In this document: one piece after another, positions 1-8,950 of the stretch | Layout: every line of letters starts with the position of its first letter | Position numbering within the stretch: the first letter of the stretch is position 1 | From: Shimwellia blattae DSM 4481 = NBRC 105725 | GTDB lineage: Bacteria; Pseudomonadota; Gammaproteobacteria; Enterobacterales; Enterobacteriaceae | Length of the DNA stretch: 64,000 nucleotides | NCBI RefSeq assembly: GCF_000262305.1 | Contig: NC_017910.1 | Location: 1,922,001-1,986,000 of the forward strand | Direction: 5' to 3' | The notes under the pieces: generated by a model | Told to the model about the DNA's origin: nothing | The model's input: only the letters and a program-made list of their open reading frames with translations | Databases searched by the model: none | Made by a program: the position numbers and the translations under genes

Positions 1-2154
1 CTGGGGCAGGAGTTACTGCCGGTCACCACCCAGTTAAATATACTGGGCCCGAAACCTGAAGCGGGCGCCCCCCCGGAAACGCCGGAAGTGGTGGCGCGTC
101 GCCAGCTCCTCAGCCAGACCAAAACCGGGCTGGAGTCCCGCCTTCAGCAGACAGCCCTGCTACAGGCCAGCGCCCAGCAGCTGGCGGTGCAGATTGCCAG
201 TGTGCGGCGCAATATCCTCGCCCGGGAGCTGAGCCTGAATAACGGCAGTATCCTCACCCCGGGGTTCTGGGCGCCCCTGTTCTCCTTTTCAGACTATAAC
301 CGCGGGCGGTTTTTGCAATTCTGGTATGCGTTGCAGGATGGCTGGCAACTGGCTGTCTCTCCGGCGCGGATCCCCGGCACCCTGTTTTTGCTGGCGATTG
401 CGGTTGTGCTGCCTCTGACGCGCAAGCGGCTGGAGCTGCCCATTACCCGCTTTACGGTGCGCTGCATCCCGGAAGGCCCGTTTATCCGCAGTTTTTATGC
501 CATGGCGCTGATCGCCGCCAACACCCTGCTGATAAGCCTGGCGGCCTGGGCATTTGCCTGGATCTTCCTGCGTCTGCCGCTGCACAGCGGGGTGCTGGGG
601 GATTTCTTCTCCGACTGGCTGAATCTGTGCGTACTGACAGGGGTGATGATTGGGCTTGGCAGGGCGCTTATCAGTAAAACCCAGCCCTCCTGGCGGCTGG
701 CGCGTATCTCTGATTCCGTGGCGGCGGCGCTGAACCCGTTCCCGCGGATCATCGCCGGTGTGCTGTTCCTGTTTGGCTCGGTGGAGATCATGAATAGCGC
801 TATCGGGGCGTCGGTCTCTACCAGTGTGGTGGCCTCCGGGATGACATCGCTTCTGATTCTGGTGTGCGTGATTGTGATGATTGTGCGGGTGAACAGCGCC
901 AAAAATGAAGAGGGCGATCAGGACAAGCGCCACCAGAATACCTCGGTCCACGGGGTGGTGTATCTGCTGAGCGCGGTGTTTGCGCTGGTGGAACTGATTG
1001 CGCTGCTCACCGGCTACATCGGCCTTGCACGTTACCTGACCTATAAAATGATCTGGGCGTTTATTGTTATCGCCGGGGCGTTTTTCCTCACCCGGGTGTG
1101 GGACGGGCTGTGCGATTTGCTGTTTTCCCCGGATAACCGGGCGGGCCGCTTCCTGGTGCGGTTTCTCAAGCTGCGTGAGGATCCGCTGTCGCTGCTGGCG
1201 ATTGTGTTTTCTGCCATCGGTAAGGTGGTGATCCTGCTGATGATGGTGCTGGCGCTGATTTACGGCACCTTCGGCAGCAGCGCGGCGGTAGAGCTGCCCG
1301 GGCGGATTTATGCACTGTGGTCCGGCAACGGTATTGGTCAGCTTAATATTGTGCCCGCCCATGTGCTGAGCGCCATTCTGACCTGCCTGATTTCAGCCTG
1401 GGCGCTGCACCAGATCCACCGCTGGCTGACCGAAACACTGCTGCCGGTGACAAGGATGTCCGCCGGGATGCAGGCATCCATCGGCGCGCTGTTTACGAAC
1501 CTTGGCTATGTGGTGGTGATTATGATGACCCTCGCAAGCCTGGGGGTGCAGTGGAGCAAGCTGGCGTGGATTGTCAGTGCCCTGTCGGTCGGGATTGGTT
1601 TTGGCCTGCAGGAGATCGTAAAAAACTTTATCTCCGGGCTTATTCTGCTGACCGAGCGGCCGGTGCGGGTGGGGGATCTGGTCAGTATCAGCGGTATTGA
1701 GGGGGACATTAAAAAGATAAGCGTGCGCGCCACGGAAATTCAGCTGGGTGACCGCTCCACGATGATTGTGCCCAACTCCCAGTTTATCTCCCAGAATGTC
1801 CGCAACGTGACCCGGGGCAATACCCTCGGGGTGGTGACCATTGCGCTGACCTACCCGCTGGACTGTGATCCGGTACAAATCCGCACCCTGTTGCTGGATA
1901 TTTTTAATGCCCACGAGCAGATTTGCAGCAGCCCGGAGCCTGCGGTTTCCTGTACGGGTCTTTCTGCTGAGGGGATAACCATCAGCGCCACCGGGTTTGT
2001 CAGCTCGGCGCGGCAGATATTCGGCACTAAAAGCGATCTGTTGTTTGAGCTGCTTCACCAGCTGCGCGAACAGGGGATCAGGATCTCCGTGCCGCAAACC
2101 ATCATTATGGCGCGGGAACCGGACGCGCAAAGCGCCGCGCCCGGTAACCCGTAA
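1..2154 (+). CDS. MscS-family mechanosensitive channel with DUF3772-like N-terminal region, 5' truncated by window edge
   Basis: The reading frame is open from base 1, so the true start lies upstream of the window; the first internal start codon is at 88. The visible 718 residues begin with a soluble segment (LNILGPKPEAGAPPE) like the periplasmic DUF3772 region of large MscS relatives. About eight to ten hydrophobic membrane segments follow. The C-terminal third has the MscS signature: a glycine-rich pore helix (ALSVGIGFGLQEIVKNFISG), then the RPVRVGDLV beta domain. Proteins of this family sit in the inner membrane and open under membrane tension to release solutes in osmotic downshock. It ends 11 bp before the convergent acuI gene. 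No narrower name is justified. Confidence 0.85.
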   Translation: MGQELLPVTTQLNILGPKPEAGAPPETPEVVARRQLLSQTKTGLESRLQQTALLQASAQQLAVQIASVRRNILARELSLNNGSILTPGFWAPLFSFSDYNRGRFLQFWYALQDGWQLAVSPARIPGTLFLLAIAVVLPLTRKRLELPITRFTVRCIPEGPFIRSFYAMALIAANTLLISLAAWAFAWIFLRLPLHSGVLGDFFSDWLNLCVLTGVMIGLGRALISKTQPSWRLARISDSVAAALNPFPRIIAGVLFLFGSVEIMNSAIGASVSTSVVASGMTSLLILVCVIVMIVRVNSAKNEEGDQDKRHQNTSVHGVVYLLSAVFALVELIALLTGYIGLARYLTYKMIWAFIVIAGAFFLTRVWDGLCDLLFSPDNRAGRFLVRFLKLREDPLSLLAIVFSAIGKVVILLMMVLALIYGTFGSSAAVELPGRIYALWSGNGIGQLNIVPAHVLSAILTCLISAWALHQIHRWLTETLLPVTRMSAGMQASIGALFTNLGYVVVIMMTLASLGVQWSKLAWIVSALSVGIGFGLQEIVKNFISGLILLTERPVRVGDLVSISGIEGDIKKISVRATEIQLGDRSTMIVPNSQFISQNVRNVTRGNTLGVVTIALTYPLDCDPVQIRTLLLDIFNAHEQICSSPEPAVSCTGLSAEGITISATGFVSSARQIFGTKSDLLFELLHQLREQGIRISVPQTIIMAREPDAQSAAPGNP

Positions 2155-2165
2155 GGCGGGCGCGC

Positions 2166-3146
2166 TTAGCGGCAGCTGATCACTGCCCGGCCACGGATTT
2201 CACCGGCGAACAGCTTGTCCGCAAGGCTGATGGTCTCCGCCAGCGGGTAGGTGGTGGCGAGGGATTCGAGCAGGGCGTTATCCAGCAGGCGGGTGAGCCG
2301 CTGCCAGGCATCCTGGCGTTGAGCCAGCGGGATCATTACGCTGTCGACCCCGGCCAGGGTCACACCACGCAGGATAAACGGCGCGACGGTTGCCGGGAAA
2401 TCCATCCCTTGTGCCATGCCGCAGGCGGCGACCACGCCACCGTACTGCACGCTGGCGCAGGCGTTGGCGAGGGTGTGGCTGCCTACCGTATCAATCACTG
2501 CGGCCCAGCGCTCTTTCTGGAGCGGTTTCCCCGGGTTACTTAGCTCATCACGGGAGATAACCGCGCTGGCCCCCAGGGTGGTGAGCCATTCGCTTTCTGT
2601 GGTGCGCCCGGTCGATGCGGTGACGTTGTAACCAAGGCGCGAGAGCAGGGCCACGGCAAAGCTGCCAACCCCGCCGCTGGCGCCGGTGACCAGCACTGTA
2701 CCTGCCTGAGGGGTGATCCCGTTACGCTCCAGCGCCGCCACGCACAGCATGGCGGTGAGCCCGGCGGTGCCTATAGCCATTGCCTGCCAGGTGGTGGCGT
2801 TTTCAGGCAGCGCGACCAGCCAGTTGCCATTGACCCGGGCCATCTGTGCCAGCCCGCCCGGGTGTTTTTCACCCACGCCCCAGCCGGTCAGGATCACCCG
2901 GTCGCCGGCTTTCCAGACCGGGTGGGTGCTTTCGGTTACGGTGCCGCTGAAATCGATGCCCGGCACCATCGGGAAGCTGCGCACAATCGGCCCTTTGCCG
3001 GTGATAGCCAGGGCGTCTTTATAGTTCAGGGATGAGTAGTCAATTGCGACGGTGACATCCCCCTGGGGCAGATCCTGTAACTGGCGCTGACACAGGGTGG
3101 TGCGGTAGCCGTTAGCGTCTTTTTCAGTCAGTAATGAGGTGTACAT
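2166..3146 (-). CDS. acuI: Acrylyl-CoA reductase AcuI/YhdH (zinc-less MDR oxidoreductase)
   Basis: A 326-residue medium-chain dehydrogenase/reductase close to E. coli YhdH, which reduces acryloyl-CoA to propionyl-CoA with NADPH. Visible family features are SSLNYKDALAITGKG near the N terminus, VPGIDFSGTV, and the dinucleotide-binding glycines in VTGASGGVGSFAV near residue 150. No structural zinc cysteine cluster is seen, as expected for this subgroup. An ATG two codons upstream (3152) is possible, but AGGA sits at proper distance from the ATG at 3146. It follows the TetR-type regulator with only a few bases between them, so the two are almost certainly co-transcribed and repressed together. 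Confidence 0.88.
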   Translation of the reverse strand: MYTSLLTEKDANGYRTTLCQRQLQDLPQGDVTVAIDYSSLNYKDALAITGKGPIVRSFPMVPGIDFSGTVTESTHPVWKAGDRVILTGWGVGEKHPGGLAQMARVNGNWLVALPENATTWQAMAIGTAGLTAMLCVAALERNGITPQAGTVLVTGASGGVGSFAVALLSRLGYNVTASTGRTTESEWLTTLGASAVISRDELSNPGKPLQKERWAAVIDTVGSHTLANACASVQYGGVVAACGMAQGMDFPATVAPFILRGVTLAGVDSVMIPLAQRQDAWQRLTRLLDNALLESLATTYPLAETISLADKLFAGEIRGRAVISCR

Positions 3147-3154
3147 ATGCATCC

Positions 3155-3787
3155 TTAAGTGTTGGCCAGTAGCCGTAAATAGTGGTGAAGGAAGGTGTCG
3201 AGGGGCTGGCGCTGCTGCTCAAGGCGGGCGCGCAGTACGGCACCTTCCCAGCCGGTCCAGAAAAATGCCGCAAGGCTTGCGCAGTCGCTGTCTGGCGCAA
3301 TCTCCTGTGCTGTGCGGGCCTCCAGCAGGCATGCTTCAAACTGGTGTTGCCAGCCGGTGAGGATCTGGTTGAGCCGCGCGCGAAAGGGCTCGGCCAGCAG
3401 GCCCACTTCCGGCGCCATGTTGCCGACAATGCAGCCGCGCTGAAAATGGTGGCGCGCCATACCCCGGGCGGCGCTGTCCACAAATGCCCGGATCCGCGCC
3501 AGCGGGGGGCACGTTTTATCGCCAAGGGTTTTTGCTAACAGGTGGCGAAAGAAGTCATCGTAGGCATCCAGAACCGCCATTCCGAAGGCCTCTTTACTGG
3601 CAAAGTAATAATAGAACGAGCCTTTCGGCACTCCGGCTTGCCGGAGTATGCCGTCAAGGCCATTGCCGGAGAAGGTGGAGGCGGTCAGCGCTTCGATACC
3701 GGCGCGCAGCAGTGCGGCGCGCACATCCTGGTGGCTGGTGTCTTTCCGGGGCCGTCCCCGGGGGCGTGCAGGTGTGGTGGTGTTCAT
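3155..3787 (-). CDS. acuR: TetR-family regulator, AcuR-like
   Basis: A 210-residue TetR/AcrR-type repressor. An N-terminal basic tail (RPRGRPRKD) precedes the helix-turn-helix, whose recognition part reads GILRQAGVPKGSFYYYFASKEAFG around residues 47-70. The C-terminal half is a ligand-binding and dimerisation domain with GCIVGNMAPEVG. It is directly upstream of acuI on the same strand. In alpha-proteobacteria the regulator next to acuI (AcuR) responds to acrylate, and the pairing supports that name here, but the ligand in this organism is inferred. A 15-bp inverted repeat just upstream of its start (3800-3814) is a likely autoregulatory operator. Confidence 0.8.
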   Translation of the reverse strand: MNTTTPARPRGRPRKDTSHQDVRAALLRAGIEALTASTFSGNGLDGILRQAGVPKGSFYYYFASKEAFGMAVLDAYDDFFRHLLAKTLGDKTCPPLARIRAFVDSAARGMARHHFQRGCIVGNMAPEVGLLAEPFRARLNQILTGWQHQFEACLLEARTAQEIAPDSDCASLAAFFWTGWEGAVLRARLEQQRQPLDTFLHHYLRLLANT

Positions 3788-3799
3788 GGCGTAAAATAA

Positions 3800-3814
3800 T
3801 AGACCGATCGTCTA
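3800..3814 (-). promoter_or_regulatory. Putative TetR-type operator upstream of acuR
   Basis: The inverted repeat TAGAC-N5-GTCTA lies 12 bp upstream of the acuR start codon, where a TetR-family dimer would block transcription. The arms are perfect; the five central bases are not palindromic. Binding by AcuR is inferred. Confidence 0.5.
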
Positions 3815-3898
3815 AAAATCACAACAGACACTGTGCTATGTGGGGGGATTTTCGCCAGTGCCGTAGTGCGGGGGGATTCAGGGCGGGTCACAGACAAG

Positions 3899-3937
3899 AA
3901 AAAAGCCCGACTGGTGAGGTCAGGCTTGTTTCTTTGT
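3899..3937 (-). terminator. Rho-independent terminator (minus strand)
   Basis: Arms AAGCCCGAC (3903-3911) and GTCAGGCTT (3919-3927) form a 9-bp stem with one mismatch. On the minus strand the stem is followed by a run of T. It would stop leftward transcripts coming from the insertion element and insulate acuR. The stretch 3940-4001 shows nothing recognisable. Confidence 0.65.
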
Positions 3938-4039
3938 GATGGATTCCGGTTCAGAGTAGTGCACCTCAACCAGAGTACGTCACGCATCCACTAACTGTAC
4001 TGGTAATCCCCCCATTTTTAACGGAGGTGATAAGTAGAA

Positions 4040-4867
4040 TCAGGTCATGCGTTGAATATGCTGCATTGGCGTGAAGCCATTCAGTGCCATATTCGGACGC
4101 TCATGATTATAAAACCATTGCCAGCGTGTGGCATAGTCCTGCAATTCGTCCAGTGATGTAAACAGGTGCTGTCCCAGCCAGTCATAACGTACAGTCCGGT
4201 TATATCGCTCAATATATGCATTCTGCTGAGGTTTTCCGGGTTGAATAAAACGCAGGGTGATATTCTGCTGAGCAGCCCATGACATCAGTATCTTGCCGGT
4301 ATATTCTGGCCCATTATCACATCGTATTGCTGCTGGTTTACCTTTCCACTCAATGAGTTGCTCGAGAGTCCTCACCACACGATTTGCGGGAAGAGAAAAA
4401 TCTACCTCAATGGCCAGCGCTTCACGATTAAAGTCATCGATAACATTCAGCAATCGGACGGAACGACCATCCGACAGTTGATCGTGCATGAAGTCCATCG
4501 ACCAGCATTCATTGCGGCTTTCAGGCACCGCCAGCGGCTCGGGCTTATCCCGTTTCAGTCGTTTTTTCGGTTTAATTCGCCTGTTCAGCGACAACTCGCA
4601 ATAAATCCGGTATACCCTTTTGTGATTGAACTTAAAGCCTTTTACGTTACGCAGGTACAAAAAGCACAGACCAAAACCCCAGTTGCGCTGACTGTCGGTG
4701 ATACGGAGTAGCCAGTCAGCAATAACCGTGTTTTCTTCATTCAGTTGAGGCTGATAGCGATAGCAACTTTCGCTGACAACAAACAACTGGCAGGCAAAAC
4801 GTATGCTGACGCTTCGGTGCCTGACCGCGTCCTGTGCCATCTGCTTTCGCTGCGATGGCTTCACCAC
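4040..4867 (-). CDS. IS3-family transposase OrfB (IS407 group), integrase catalytic domain
   Basis: A 275-residue DDE transposase subunit of the rve type. It has an N-terminal HTH_21-like segment and the catalytic core with WSMDFMHDQL, IRCDNGPEY and YIERYNRTVRYDW, supplying the D, D and E residues in the usual order and spacing. Its 5' end overlaps orfA by 7 bp in another frame. In this family the active transposase is an OrfA-OrfB fusion made by -1 frameshifting; the exact slippery site was not resolved here. Confidence 0.88.
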   Translation of the reverse strand: MVKPSQRKQMAQDAVRHRSVSIRFACQLFVVSESCYRYQPQLNEENTVIADWLLRITDSQRNWGFGLCFLYLRNVKGFKFNHKRVYRIYCELSLNRRIKPKKRLKRDKPEPLAVPESRNECWSMDFMHDQLSDGRSVRLLNVIDDFNREALAIEVDFSLPANRVVRTLEQLIEWKGKPAAIRCDNGPEYTGKILMSWAAQQNITLRFIQPGKPQQNAYIERYNRTVRYDWLGQHLFTSLDELQDYATRWQWFYNHERPNMALNGFTPMQHIQRMT

Positions 4868-5127
4868 TTTTTTGCCATAGCCTCCTGAATAATTTCGGCT
4901 TTGAGCCGTTCTTCGGCATACATCTTTTTCAGGCGGCGGTTTTCATCTTCCAGCTCTTTTAGTCGGGCCATCATGGATGCATCCATTCCGCCAAAGCGTG
5001 AACGCCACTTGTAGAAACTGGCATTGCTCATACCATGCTCGCGGCACAGTTCAGCAACTGGCGTTCCGGCCTCAGCCTGCTTGAGGATGGCCATGATCTG
5101 GCTGTCGGTAAAGCGTGATTTTTTCAT
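4861..5127 (-). CDS. IS3-family OrfA (IS407 group), helix-turn-helix protein
   Basis: An 88-residue HTH_Tnp_1-type protein. It starts MKKSRFTDSQIMAILKQAE, carries the helix-turn-helix in the first 45 residues (CREHGMSNASFYKWRSRFGG), and ends in a leucine-zipper-like coiled coil (ARLKELEDENRRLKKMYAEE). OrfA proteins bind the element ends and combine with OrfB to form the transposase. Confidence 0.88.
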   Translation of the reverse strand: MKKSRFTDSQIMAILKQAEAGTPVAELCREHGMSNASFYKWRSRFGGMDASMMARLKELEDENRRLKKMYAEERLKAEIIQEAMAKKW

Positions 5128-5197
5128 AGAGATCTCCCCGGTTCAGATTACGAGAAAATTCTACCTATGAACACACCGGTTTTTCGGGGGGATTACC

Positions 5198-5252
5198 TAC
5201 TGAGCGTACTCACCTGGAGGGGATGATGCAATCCTCATTGTGTCGTGATGAA
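5198..5252. other. Short non-coding stretch between IS407-type element and terminator
   Basis: Begins with the TACT duplication copy. No gene, promoter or repeat was recognised apart from the duplication. Confidence 0.4.
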
Positions 5253-5279
5253 AAAAATCCACGCATGGCGTGGATTTTT
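5253..5279. terminator. Bidirectional terminator hairpin at left edge of the island
   Basis: Perfect 12-bp stem AAAAATCCACGC / GCGTGGATTTTT with a 3-base loop, A-rich on one side and T-rich on the other, so it can act on both strands. It would end the leftward AAA+ operon 174 bp downstream of its stop codon. Its arms match those of the hairpin at 13502-13537 over 11 bases. Confidence 0.75.
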
Positions 5280-5453
5280 CGCAGGCAAAATGCCTGAAGC
5301 GGGGAGAGCGAATCTCATGTTTTGTATCAGGATTCGACCTCTATATTAAAATCGGTAACTCTCAACCTTTTAAGGCCATGTATCAGATCAAGTCGCGGCT
5401 AATACACAAGGAGTACTTTCAAAAGCCACCCGCTTATAAAATCACGACAAACG
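5280..5453. other. Intergenic segment downstream of the AAA+ gene
   Basis: AT-rich at its right end. An open frame at 5270-5464 exists, but its start lies inside the terminator hairpin and it resembles no family I know, so I do not call a gene. Confidence 0.4.
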
Positions 5454-8400
5454 TCATTTATTAAAATGTAAAAATTTTAATTTTGATAAGGTGTGAACTG
5501 CATGGCTGGTTGATATAATATATTCATGATCTATATTGTCACTTTCAGATCTATATGTATTAACATCAGAGTCTGTTAACTCATCTATACCTACTTCAAA
5601 GCTGAGATTTTCTAAAAAATCAATATCATCAATATGTAACATGGTAATCGTATTTTGTTCAAGTTCATGAACTGAATTAATATCATTGATATATCCAAGT
5701 GGTGAAACTGAGTACTTTTCAGAAAGTTTATTTATCCTCTCATAGAGTTTTTGTTTCTTTCTAGATAACAACCCTTTTAGCGCAATTTTCAATGAATTAG
5801 TGTTTTTGATTGTTTTTTTTGCTGTCTCAATGGTTGAGCTGGTGCTTGCTGGGTTACAAATTAAATTTAATAGGGTGTTTATATTTTTTATGGTGGCAAG
5901 TCGATGTTGTTGAGATGGGTATAGACCAGTATTTTTTGAAATTAATTTAATGTGGTTTTCTTTATTTCCGTTTATAAAAATGGAGATAAGTCCTGACTGT
6001 ATGTTTTCTGGAAGATTTTCATTTGATATAAATAGTGCTTTATCAATTTGTTCTAAATTCGCAATCGGCCCTTTTTCTAGGGATGCTTCTATTTCACTGC
6101 AATCATAATCTGAGATCCTTTTATTGCTTAAGAGTGCAATATGATAACCTGTAAATTTTGAAAACCTTTGAAATAAAACAGGGCTGATATTTTCATTTAT
6201 GCAAAGTGCACTATTAATAGTGAATGTCTGATATTTGTCAGCAAGGGCTAGTTGCTGAGAATGTGATATGCATTTATTTTTAGCTAATGCAGCATGTACT
6301 GAAACATCATTGATTTTCATTAAATCACTAATGGTTTTTTTTGAAATAAAAACATTTCGAGCTAGGATGCTTAGTAATTTGATATCTTTTCCATTCAATA
6401 CTAATGACTGGACATTCTCACTTAATAATTGATTTTTCAACAATCGTAAATTAGTTTTCTTAGGAGTATTTTGAAATAAATGCAACTGTACGGAATCATC
6501 AAGATGGTTGTTTTCCACTAGAGCTGCTTTCACAATTTCGCTACTGTCACGGGCCAGAATTTTTTGCGTATCTGCATTGGTATTCGGATTTAGTGCCAGT
6601 GTAACAAGGACGGCTTCATTTTTTACTTCTTGTGCTAGTTTACATTGTATTTCAGTAGGCAGAGTCTGGTTTTTTGCTAGCTCAATAAGGTCGTTCGAGT
6701 TACCCATTTTAATTTTTTCAAGTAAGATTTTTTCATTGTCTGTACCATCAATAATTTCCTGATTATTTTTTTGGGGATGGGCTTTTGCAAATGCCAGGGA
6801 AACAGTAAGATCAGTATCATTTTCCAGTAACTTCTTCACGTCGTCACTTAATGAAGGATTAGTGGCTAGCGCACGGCGAATTTGTCTTATATCTCTGTAC
6901 AATTTCTTCTGATGATCTTCACTAAGAGTTGGGTTATGAGCTAAAGCTTCCCTGAATGTAGGTCTTTTATCTTGCAAAAAATCCTCACGGTAAGTATTTG
7001 GGCAATGAGGGTGCCTCAAAATCGCTTTTTGTACCATATCGTTTTTACTTTTCATTAATGCGTCGAGAACCATATTAGTACAATGTGGTTTTTCAACAAT
7101 ACTCAGAAGAATATTATCACTAAGCTTCCCTTTCTCGATGAGTGCGACTAGTAGATTGGGAGGTGCTTCATGGTGCACGCAAGCCAGTTCTAAGACCTCT
7201 TGATCCACTTTGCAATCAGTTTCAGCCTGTGCCATAAACTCCGCAAGAATACGTGTAGTGCAGCTCGGATTTTTATAAACAGCTCTTCGCACATCGGGAT
7301 GTGTATCTTTCGCTAGTTTTTCAAGCAGATCTTCACTGCACTCTTCAGCCATAGCCACCCGTTGTCGTTCCAACGGATTGGTATCATCAGCCAGTGCAAT
7401 CATCTGTGATAGGTTGAGGCCATCAATATGGGAGGCGGCTCTAAGCTTCATCTTCTCAAACAATGCTTCATATTTGGTTACTTGATCTCGTAGTGTATCC
7501 CTCAATGGCACTGTACGTCCCAGTGACTCATTCATACGAATAAAATCGATGTCTTCGCCAGCAAGAAATGCACTTTCACGTGCATCATTCACTGCATTCT
7601 GAATATCGGCACCGGCAAAGTTACGACTCGCAATTCCAAGCTGTAGTTGTTGTTCTGGCGAAAATTTTTTCCAAACTGATTTAAGGTGAATGCCGAGAAT
7701 ATCCATTCGCTCAGGAAGATATGGGAACCCGACGTAAAAGACCTCATCAAAGCGCCCTTTACGCAATAACTCAGGTGGTAGGGCCGTGACGTTATTTGCA
7801 GTGGCGATCACAAATACTGCACTGGATTTCTCCTGCATCCATGTCAGAAAATAGCCTAGAAGTCGTGATGTGACTTCTGAGGTATTTGACGATCCTATAC
7901 CGACGAATGCTTTCTCCAGTTCGTCCACCCATAAAATACATGGACTGATCGTCTCAGCCATCGCCAAGGCGCGTCGCATGTTGTGCTCACTTTCACCCAC
8001 ATACTTACCAAGCAGAGAACCAATATCGAGCCGCAGCAGCGGTAGTTCAAAGAGGCTGGCAACCGCTTTCGCAGTCAGAGATTTGCCACAACCGGGCATA
8101 CCGGCCACTAGTACACCTTTAGGTGACTGTACACCAGCCTCTTCGGCCTCTGACAATCGCTGGAATATTGCGGCTTTACGCCTGAGCCATTCCTTCAGGT
8201 TTTCAAGCCCCCCAATATCATCAAGTTTCTCGTCGATCCTAACGATTTCTAGAATTCCACTTTTACTTATTATTTGATTTTTCTCCTGTAAAAGTGTACC
8301 AAGTGATTTTTCATTAATAACTTTATGCTGGTTTAAAGCCACTGCCAAGGACTGATCTATCTGGCTGATTGTCAGACCTGTCAGAGTTGTACTTATCCTG

Positions 8401-8933
8401 TTTAGCAACACATCTGTAATACTCAAAGAGTGTTCCTGAATAAATTCTTGTGCCCTCACTCTTATAGTTTCACGTAAAGGCAATGGTATTTCGATAAGAG
8501 TCATCAGTGGCTCGATGAGCGATGGTATCTCTACGCGATCATCAATGCAGATCAGACAACTTTCTTCTTTATGGTATCGGCGGAGTCGAAGAAGGAATTG
8601 ATGCAACCGGGCCACCACAAGCGGGGAAGATGCCAGGACACTACGCATGTTACGGAAAATGAAAATGGTGTTTTCCAGATCATCGTCAAGGAGACCTGCT
8701 AACATCTGCTCTGGCCGAGGAGGGGGGCTGTATATATCCTCTGCAAGAGGTAAGCGGGATATGAAATCAACCCAACCCCAAGCCAAATTCCATTCCCGCA
8801 AACGCAGCCCTGTTTCTTCAGCTACAGTTTTTAGTAGTCCATCAATACGTTCGTCCTCACTGCTCTGGAGATAAAATCCCGTATGACCAGCATGTAGACA
8901 TGATACGAGGCGATCTATTGTTGATCTGTCCAT
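5454..8933 (-). CDS. Large AAA+ ATPase with Ycf46-like ATPase core and long C-terminal LRV/HEAT-like repeat tail
   Basis: 1159 residues from the ATG at 8933; a GTG at 8951 overlapping the upstream stop codon is the alternative, but it lacks a ribosome site. Residues 1-230 look like the degenerate first ATPase domain of Ycf46/CbxX-type proteins. Residues 235-480 are a canonical AAA+ module: Walker A GMPGCGKS (about 278-285), Walker B CILWVDELEKA (DE about 337-338), sensor ATANN, and a GRFDE arginine-finger region. From about residue 515 onward come degenerate helical repeats with units such as NPTLSEDHQKKLYRD and NPSLSDDVKKLLEND, typical of LRV or HEAT-like solenoids. It is the last gene of a leftward operon behind a glycine-zipper gene broken by an IS. 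AT-rich and foreign in composition. The cellular role is unknown. Confidence 0.85.
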   Translation of the reverse strand: MDRSTIDRLVSCLHAGHTGFYLQSSEDERIDGLLKTVAEETGLRLREWNLAWGWVDFISRLPLAEDIYSPPPRPEQMLAGLLDDDLENTIFIFRNMRSVLASSPLVVARLHQFLLRLRRYHKEESCLICIDDRVEIPSLIEPLMTLIEIPLPLRETIRVRAQEFIQEHSLSITDVLLNRISTTLTGLTISQIDQSLAVALNQHKVINEKSLGTLLQEKNQIISKSGILEIVRIDEKLDDIGGLENLKEWLRRKAAIFQRLSEAEEAGVQSPKGVLVAGMPGCGKSLTAKAVASLFELPLLRLDIGSLLGKYVGESEHNMRRALAMAETISPCILWVDELEKAFVGIGSSNTSEVTSRLLGYFLTWMQEKSSAVFVIATANNVTALPPELLRKGRFDEVFYVGFPYLPERMDILGIHLKSVWKKFSPEQQLQLGIASRNFAGADIQNAVNDARESAFLAGEDIDFIRMNESLGRTVPLRDTLRDQVTKYEALFEKMKLRAASHIDGLNLSQMIALADDTNPLERQRVAMAEECSEDLLEKLAKDTHPDVRRAVYKNPSCTTRILAEFMAQAETDCKVDQEVLELACVHHEAPPNLLVALIEKGKLSDNILLSIVEKPHCTNMVLDALMKSKNDMVQKAILRHPHCPNTYREDFLQDKRPTFREALAHNPTLSEDHQKKLYRDIRQIRRALATNPSLSDDVKKLLENDTDLTVSLAFAKAHPQKNNQEIIDGTDNEKILLEKIKMGNSNDLIELAKNQTLPTEIQCKLAQEVKNEAVLVTLALNPNTNADTQKILARDSSEIVKAALVENNHLDDSVQLHLFQNTPKKTNLRLLKNQLLSENVQSLVLNGKDIKLLSILARNVFISKKTISDLMKINDVSVHAALAKNKCISHSQQLALADKYQTFTINSALCINENISPVLFQRFSKFTGYHIALLSNKRISDYDCSEIEASLEKGPIANLEQIDKALFISNENLPENIQSGLISIFINGNKENHIKLISKNTGLYPSQQHRLATIKNINTLLNLICNPASTSSTIETAKKTIKNTNSLKIALKGLLSRKKQKLYERINKLSEKYSVSPLGYINDINSVHELEQNTITMLHIDDIDFLENLSFEVGIDELTDSDVNTYRSESDNIDHEYIISTSHAVHTLSKLKFLHFNK

Positions 8934-8950
8934 ATATTTTTCTTGCTCCA

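Larger units (their letters stand above)
4002..5197 (-). mobile_element. Complete IS3-family insertion sequence, IS407-type
   Basis: A 1196-bp element with terminal inverted repeats that begin GGTAATCCCCCC on both ends (4002-4013 and the complement of 5186-5197). It carries overlapping orfA and orfB as in IS3-family elements that make the fusion transposase by frameshifting. The bases immediately outside each end are TACT (3998-4001 and 5198-5201), a 4-bp direct repeat. Duplications of four bases are typical of the IS407 subgroup, which agrees with the orfA sequence. Both frames are open and the ends are intact, so the copy looks recent and possibly active. Confidence 0.88.

Noticed and set aside
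98..1400. Long minus-strand frames antisense to the MscS-like gene
   Set aside because: GC-rich shadow frames with low-complexity His/Gln/Arg-rich products and no family resemblance.
5280..5400. Possible tRNA-derived attachment site at the island edge
   Set aside because: No complete acceptor or T-arm could be drawn, no direct repeat was found at the other edge, and no integrase is present.
5270..5464. 64-codon plus-strand frame left of the AAA+ gene
   Set aside because: Its start lies in the terminator hairpin, it has no ribosome site and it overlaps the AAA+ stop region.
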